Below, piece after piece: positions 59,164 through 64,000 of a DNA stretch of 64,000 nt. The position numbers were made by a program, and so were the translations under genes. Location of the stretch: the NCBI GenBank assembly GCA_030272585.1, contig BSYQ01000011.1, positions 1 through 64,000 of the forward strand, written 5' to 3'. The notes under the pieces are model-generated. The model did not search any database, was not told the DNA's origin, and saw nothing but the letters and a program-made list of their open reading frames with translations. How positions within the stretch are numbered: the stretch's first letter is position 1; every line of letters begins with the position of its first letter. Origin of the DNA: Bryopsis sp. KO-2023 (Eukaryota > Chlorophyta > Ulvophyceae > Bryopsidales > Bryopsidaceae).

Positions 59164-61782
59164 ATGTACGCTTCTGGTATCAGTGCTACCCGTGGGGGCA
59201 GTATGGCCACCCGCCCCGGTCTACAATGCCTGCAGAGCGCTCTCGGCGGCCAGAGACCCATTGGGGTCGAGAGGCGACCAGTGTCTGATGCAGGAGTACC
59301 CTCTCGAGTCTCCTCAACCAACGAGAACAGGATGGGTACGAGAACGATTGTCAGGGAGGACTCCTTCGTTGCTGAATAGAATCAGTGTTTAGGAAGAGAT
59401 CTGCAGTTTAGGAGATAATAGGAGATATAACCGGGGTTGCTGTCGCTTCGGGAAAATCTGTTTTGCTTCCAGTGACAATTTATTTTGGAAGGAGACATAG
59501 TAGTGTAGGTCTCGTCAGTGCAGGATACTGACCTTGTTCACTTCTCGAACTATGCCTGATATAATGTGCGTCACTGACACCAGTATATTTTGCAGGCGTT
59601 GTTGCTTCTGCTGGCCTTCGGGCAGGAGCCTCCTTTGTGAACCCACGAGGTATCTCTCGTCGTGACCTTTCCTCCGTCCAAGCCAGGGGCTTGTTTGGCC
59701 TTGGAGGCAAGAAGAATGGTGCCAAGAATGGTACCAAGAATGGTACCAAACCTGTGAGCACTGAGGAGAAGACTGTGAGCAGGAAGGCTGATGTTGCAGT
59801 GGATGAGGTCTCTGATATCACTGAGGAGGAAGTCCGCTCTCTTTTCTCTGTCTGGAACAATGCCCTTGCCACTGGAGATTCCGGGATTGTGGCCAACTGC
59901 TACGCCAAGGATGCTGTCCTGTTGCCCACAGTCTCAGATGTTCCCAGAACCGACCATGCTGGCATCAAGGATTACTTTGATAACTTCCTCCAGAAGAAGC
60001 CCCAGGGCAAGATCCTTGAGGGAACTATTAAGATTGGAAATGGCTGGGCCCAGGATTGCGGTGAGTTTGATGTAGTATTTTCCTCCCCATTTCTTGCCTG
60101 GTTAGTTTACAGTTAATTGAGAATATGTGTGCCCCATCAGGTATATATGAATTCACCATGGGTATTGATGGCAGTAAGGTCCTGGGCCGCTACTCATGGG
60201 TGTACACTCTGGAGAATGGAGGATGGAAGATCAGCCATCACCATTCCTCAGTGATGCCTGAGGGAATCATTGGGATTGCTACAGCCATCACCGAGGATGA
60301 GGTCCGTGGCCTCTTCCAGCTGTGGAACAATGGTAAGCAGCCTGTCAATCTTGCAACATATGGATGAGAATATCTGCTGCCAAGGAATTTGTATCAAGTG
60401 AGTTATATATATATAACTCTGCTGTGCCTTCCTTCCTCCAGCCTTGGCCACTTTGGATGCTGACACCGTTGCCAGCCGATATTCCAAGAATGCTGTCTTG
60501 TTGCCCACCGTCTCTGATGAACCTAGGACTGACTATGCTGGGATCAAGGACTACTTCGTTAACTTCCTCAAGAAGAAGCCCCAGGGGAAAATCTTGGATG
60601 GAGAAATTATTATTGGTGACAACTGGGCCCAAGATGCAGGGATCTATGAGTTCACCATGGGTGCCGATGGCAGCAAGGTCAAGGCCAGATACTCCTGGAT
60701 CTATGTCTTTGAGGATGGCGAATGGAAAATCTCCCACCACCACTCCTCTGTCATGCCAGAGGACGTCCTTCCGACTCCTATCACTAAGGAGGAAGTCCGC
60801 GCTCTTTTCTCTGTCTGGAACAATGCCCTTGCCACTGGAGATTCCGGGATTGTAGCCAAGTGCTATTCCAAGAACCCTGTTCTTTTGCCAACTGTCTCCG
60901 ATGTACCCAGAACTGACTTTGAGAGTATCAAGGATTACTTTGATAACTTCCTCCAGAAGAAACCCCAAGGAGTTATCCTTGAGGGAGAGATCAAGATTGG
61001 AACCAACTGGGCCCAAGATTGCGGTGAGTTTGATGCAACATTATTAACACCTTATTGCTCGACTGGTTTGGTGACAGTGGGTGAAGAAAATTTGTGCTTC
61101 AACAGGTATCTATGAATTCACCTTGGGCATTGACGGCAGCAAGGTGCTGGCCCGCTATTCATGGGTGTATGTCTATGAGAATGGGGCCTGGAAGATCAGC
61201 CACCACCACTCTTCTGTAATGCCTGAGGGAATTATTGGATCTGTCCAGCCCATCACAAAGGATGAAGTACGCGGCCTCTTCCAGTTGTGGAACAATGGTA
61301 AGTCTAATAATCTTGCAACACTCGGTGAGATGGTTCATTGCAAAAAGATTGCACATCATATCAATGGGATTGTATTATACTAACTCTATTGCGCCGTCCT
61401 TCTTTCAGCTTTGGCCACTTTGGACTCCGACACTGTCGCCAGGCGGTATGCCAAAAATGCTGCCTTGTTGCCCACTGTCTCCGATGTTCCCAGAACTGAC
61501 TACGACAGCATCAAGGATTACTTTGACAACTTCCTCAAGAAGAAGCCCCAAGGAGTTATCCTTGAGGGAGAAATTGTTATTGGTGACAACTGGGCCCAAG
61601 ATGCAGGTATCTATGAGTTCACAATGGGCGTTGATGGCAGTAAGGTTTTGGCTCGCTACTCTTGGATCTATGTCTATGAGGATGGTGAATGGAAGATTTC
61701 CCACCACCACTCCTCTCTCATGCCAGAGGAGTCCTTGGCTGCTCTTGGCAAGGTCGCTGAACTGAGGAAGGTCTCTGCATAG
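59164..61782 (+). CDS. Four-domain iota-type carbonic anhydrase-like protein
   Basis: Six exons: 59,164-59,335; 59,596-60,060; 60,141-60,332; 60,442-61,023; 61,106-61,297; 61,409-61,782. All have GT-AG borders and sum to exactly 659 codons (658 residues plus stop). Residues 1-115 are Ser/Arg/Gly-rich and almost free of acidic residues at the start, like a plastid transit peptide. Four repeats of about 129 residues follow, each running from (I)T(E/K)(E/D)EVR through WNNALAT, LLPTVSD, KDYF(D/V)NFL and NWAQD to WKISHHHSS. The HHHSS motifs lie near residues 245, 375, 503 and 633. Repeats of this SnoaL-like/CaMKII-association fold with HHHSS define the iota class (COG4337), shown to hydrate CO2 without a metal or with Mn in other algae and cyanobacteria. 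The likely role is plastid CO2/bicarbonate interconversion. Activity is inferred. Confidence 0.82.
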
Positions 61783-62400
61783 GAGAAGTAATTGGTATAG
61801 ACAGGAAGTTTTCTCTATTCTTACTGCCTGGCAAGATACGAGCAACGAATTCATGCAGCAGCAGGTGCATGTATTCAACTTGGTCCTTGTACATTCCCCT
61901 TGCCAATTTGCTTGGTATATTATCATTAGTTGTACATATGAAATGCTTTCTTTCTTTTTGCGTTTTCATCTATTATTATTTGATTGTCAGGAACGGGGGT
62001 TACGTTTCTCAAACGGTTGTTGTTGGCATGTTGTTTTGATTCTTTTGAGTTGATATTGCAAACTACGGTTGTTTATACCTTGCACAGTGCGCATCTTCGC
62101 ATGTAAATATTTTTGTTTGTTTGTTTGTTCTTTCTTCATGTGGCATTGGAATTGTTTTTCTTGTGAATTGTGAAGTGTTTTAATGAGCAAATTCATTACT
62201 GTCAGAAAAAATGTGCTTCACTGTCCCAGTTGCATTCCATTAACTGTTCACCTCACGCCTCTTGGTAACATATTGCTTTTAACTTATATTGAAAATGATG
62301 TTTTTCAACATGGCAATGGTGAAAAATTATCTGCAAACAATAAGAGTGCAGTCTTAATTAGAATCGCAGAACATTTGACCCCAATAACTTGGTACAGGAT
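61783..62400 (+). other. 3' flank of the iota-CA-type gene
   Basis: Non-coding, A/T-rich, with TTTGTTTGTTTG at 62,110-62,125. It probably includes the 3' untranslated region. No further gene is seen. Confidence 0.5.
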
Positions 62401-63270
62401 GTAGACCCCTACATAATACCCCGATCTGAAAATCTCATTGTGACCGACCCATTGAGAGTAAAAAGGTATAGAAATATGCACTTCAAGCGACTGCCATAGC
62501 TATTTCTGGTGCATCCAAATAAACTATCGTACTGTCCAACTCTGCATGGATTGTACAACTGCGATAAAAAATACGAGAGAACTCGTGGCTGTTGGTAGAT
62601 CCATGTCCTTAAGAAGCAAGAGGCATTTCCAGACATCCTCAGTCGGATAAATGCCTCAAGTGCAATGAGCACTTTGAGTCTCCATTCCCAAGCCAAGCCT
62701 TTCTGAGGTAACCAACACCGTGTGCATCCAGGTGGTCGAACCTGCACTTTAGAAGGCAATCCTTTACACTCAATTACTTCAACAAGGACACAAGCTGCTT
62801 GGTTAGAATTTTAATTGTTCTATGCACACATGACAAAAGGCATAGGAATTCATTGCCAGAACAGCCCATCACTTCAAAGGATCCCAATATGTATAAAACT
62901 AGTGCCAACAGTGACATACCGTATTCCATCTGTGGAACAGCAACAGCATGATGCTAATTGTGGAACTCCAGAACAGCTTCCCTGAGGACAAAAAACACTT
63001 CAGATAGCCCTCCGAGAAAGGTGTCTAGGTTATGGGGCAAGAGACAGCCAGTTTCCATTCAGGCAATGACCAGAGATGAATGAATTGGAGATATCAGCCT
63101 CTCTGGTCTGACTTGCTGAACAGCTGATAATGATATACTGATCTCAAAATTTTATCCGTGAAGAATACACCTGTGACTATTTTTCTTGAGGTCTAATGCA
63201 CTCTGAAATTCAACACCCCTGGAAATCTTATTATCATGAAGGTTGATAGATGAGAGGAAACACCCTAATT
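62401..63270 (-). other. Unassigned region, possible weak minus-strand exon
   Basis: A minus-strand stretch near 62,640-62,720 reads KGLAWEWRLKVLIALEAFIR, which looks protein-like, but it lacks clear splice signals and has no family I recognise. The rest has no convincing coding frame. Confidence 0.25.
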
Positions 63271-63313
63271 TCAACTGTTGTCTGCAAAGGCATACCTGTC
63301 GTTAGACTCAAAA

Positions 63314-63585
63314 GAGGACTCAAAAGATGAATCCATGTCCATTTGAAGAGATTTCATCATTCGGGTCTGTTGTATAACAGACCCGACTGCAACTGGTCCA
63401 TCATGAACAATGGACAAGTGAACCTGGTCTGATTTCTGATGTGGGACTGAAATTGTTCTCAATAAGAGTTTAGTGCATAGGACAATTAGGTAGGACTCTG
63501 TTGACTCGGCACGAATATGTTTAGCATGCAAGCAATGATTGGCACCCATGAAGACCATAGAATATGGGCTAGAGAGAGATCTGCA
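63314..63585 (-). CDS. Possible internal exon of an unrecognised gene
   Basis: On the minus strand TTTTGCAG precedes an open frame starting SLSSPYSMVFMGANHC and ending ...DSSFESSFESND before a GTATGC donor near 63,292-63,313. The composition (NHCLHAKHIRAEST, LIVLCTKLLLRTISVP, DGPVAVGSVI) is that of a folded protein and not a chance frame. I do not recognise the family. It could be an upstream exon of the VPS13-like gene, with the iota-CA-type gene nested in an intron, or a separate gene. Confidence 0.35.
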
Positions 63586-63825
63586 AAACATATTTTCCGA
63601 GCAACTGAAGCGTCAAGACTGATGTGCTCTAAAAACTACGACCCACCAATATTCCGAAAACGTTCATGCGCAGGATCTTTCCTTGAAGAAACAGGGAAGC
63701 ATCAAGCATACCTCTGCACTACATAAGCTTAGATATTTCATGGAAACTAAGTTGAAACCAGACATGGGAAACATAGAAATCCAGAATTGCAATAGATTTT
63801 CCATGTTTACAAGAGAGTGTTACTT

Positions 63826-63970
63826 GCCTGAATAATAGTTTTGTAATGTCTCCCATGTGCTCTTGCACAATCTTGAGGACTTCCTGATACGGTAGCAATA
63901 TGTCTTGTCAAACTATGTAGTATCCTGTCCATTGAAGTATCTGACAATGCTCTCACATTATAATCATGAT
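63826..63970 (-). CDS. Possible exon at the right edge
   Basis: A minus-strand frame, VRALSDTSMDRILHSLTRHI and onward, stays open toward a CAGGCAAGTAAC donor-like site at about 63,826. It may be the exon before the one at 63,585. It has no recognised domain. Confidence 0.3.
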
Positions 63971-64000
63971 TTGTTGATGCTCACATGAATTGGACGTGAT

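Overview
The window is eukaryotic nuclear DNA. It has GT-AG introns, Ty3/Gypsy chromoviruses with chromodomains, hAT transposons, a LINE fragment, a VPS13-like gene and a plastid-type nuclear gene, with no operons or ribosome binding sites. The mix of plant-type Pol III upstream signals, plant-like VPS13 motifs and an iota-type carbonic anhydrase suggests a TE-rich streptophyte alga (Chara-like). That assignment is inference from content; no marker here proves it.

Positions 1-51 kb are a deep nest of transposons, most of it apparently inside introns of a VPS13-like gene on the minus strand. From outside in on the left: a transposon I call H2 (its F reading frame lies at 26.9-33.8 kb) holds Ty3 element E (left edge to 26,939) and Ty3 element G (27,801-33,711). 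E holds Ty3 element A2 (3,249-24,497, minus). A2 holds a second, oppositely oriented copy A1 (5,894-17,034, plus). A1 holds a 1,025-bp non-autonomous element N2 (13,571-14,595). Nearly every junction has a readable target-site duplication: TCCTG for A2, ACCTC for A1, CCACG for G, and 8-bp duplications for the DNA elements. Ty3 element D (35,264-43,491) follows. Its flanking duplications are swapped with those of a solo D LTR at 34,030-34,599, which shows an LTR-LTR inversion that flipped one VPS13 exon. H1 (43,506-50,540) then contains an autonomous hAT (43,811-49,561), whose last exon contains a 458-bp non-autonomous hAT (N1).

The most unusual theme is that three unrelated non-autonomous DNA-transposon families (N1, N2, H) share one architecture. 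Each has short terminal inverted repeats with 8-bp target duplications, then dense arrays of a family-specific short motif (often palindromic), then a core built from tRNA-like sequence. In N2 and H the core is a palindrome with two divergent tRNA-like units. In N2 each unit lies downstream of a TATA box and at least one has a CAA motif, as in plant Pol III tRNA promoters.

The Ty3 families share a non-canonical primer binding site (TGGTTTCGGAGC). A and D both carry a non-envelope coiled-coil/Cys-rich frame between pol and the 3' LTR. Family A appears to use a -1 frameshift between gag and pol; D uses an ATGA stop/start overlap.

From 51.3 to 56.4 kb is the VPS13-like gene (minus strand), with several frame lesions. 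From 57.1 to 58.6 kb are a degenerate inverted repeat and a 5'-truncated LINE. From 59,164 to 61,782 is an intact six-exon gene (plus) for a 658-residue protein with four tandem iota-carbonic-anhydrase-type domains, each ending in HHHSS, behind a plastid-targeting-like leader. The last 1.6 kb carries possible exons of an unrecognised minus-strand gene.
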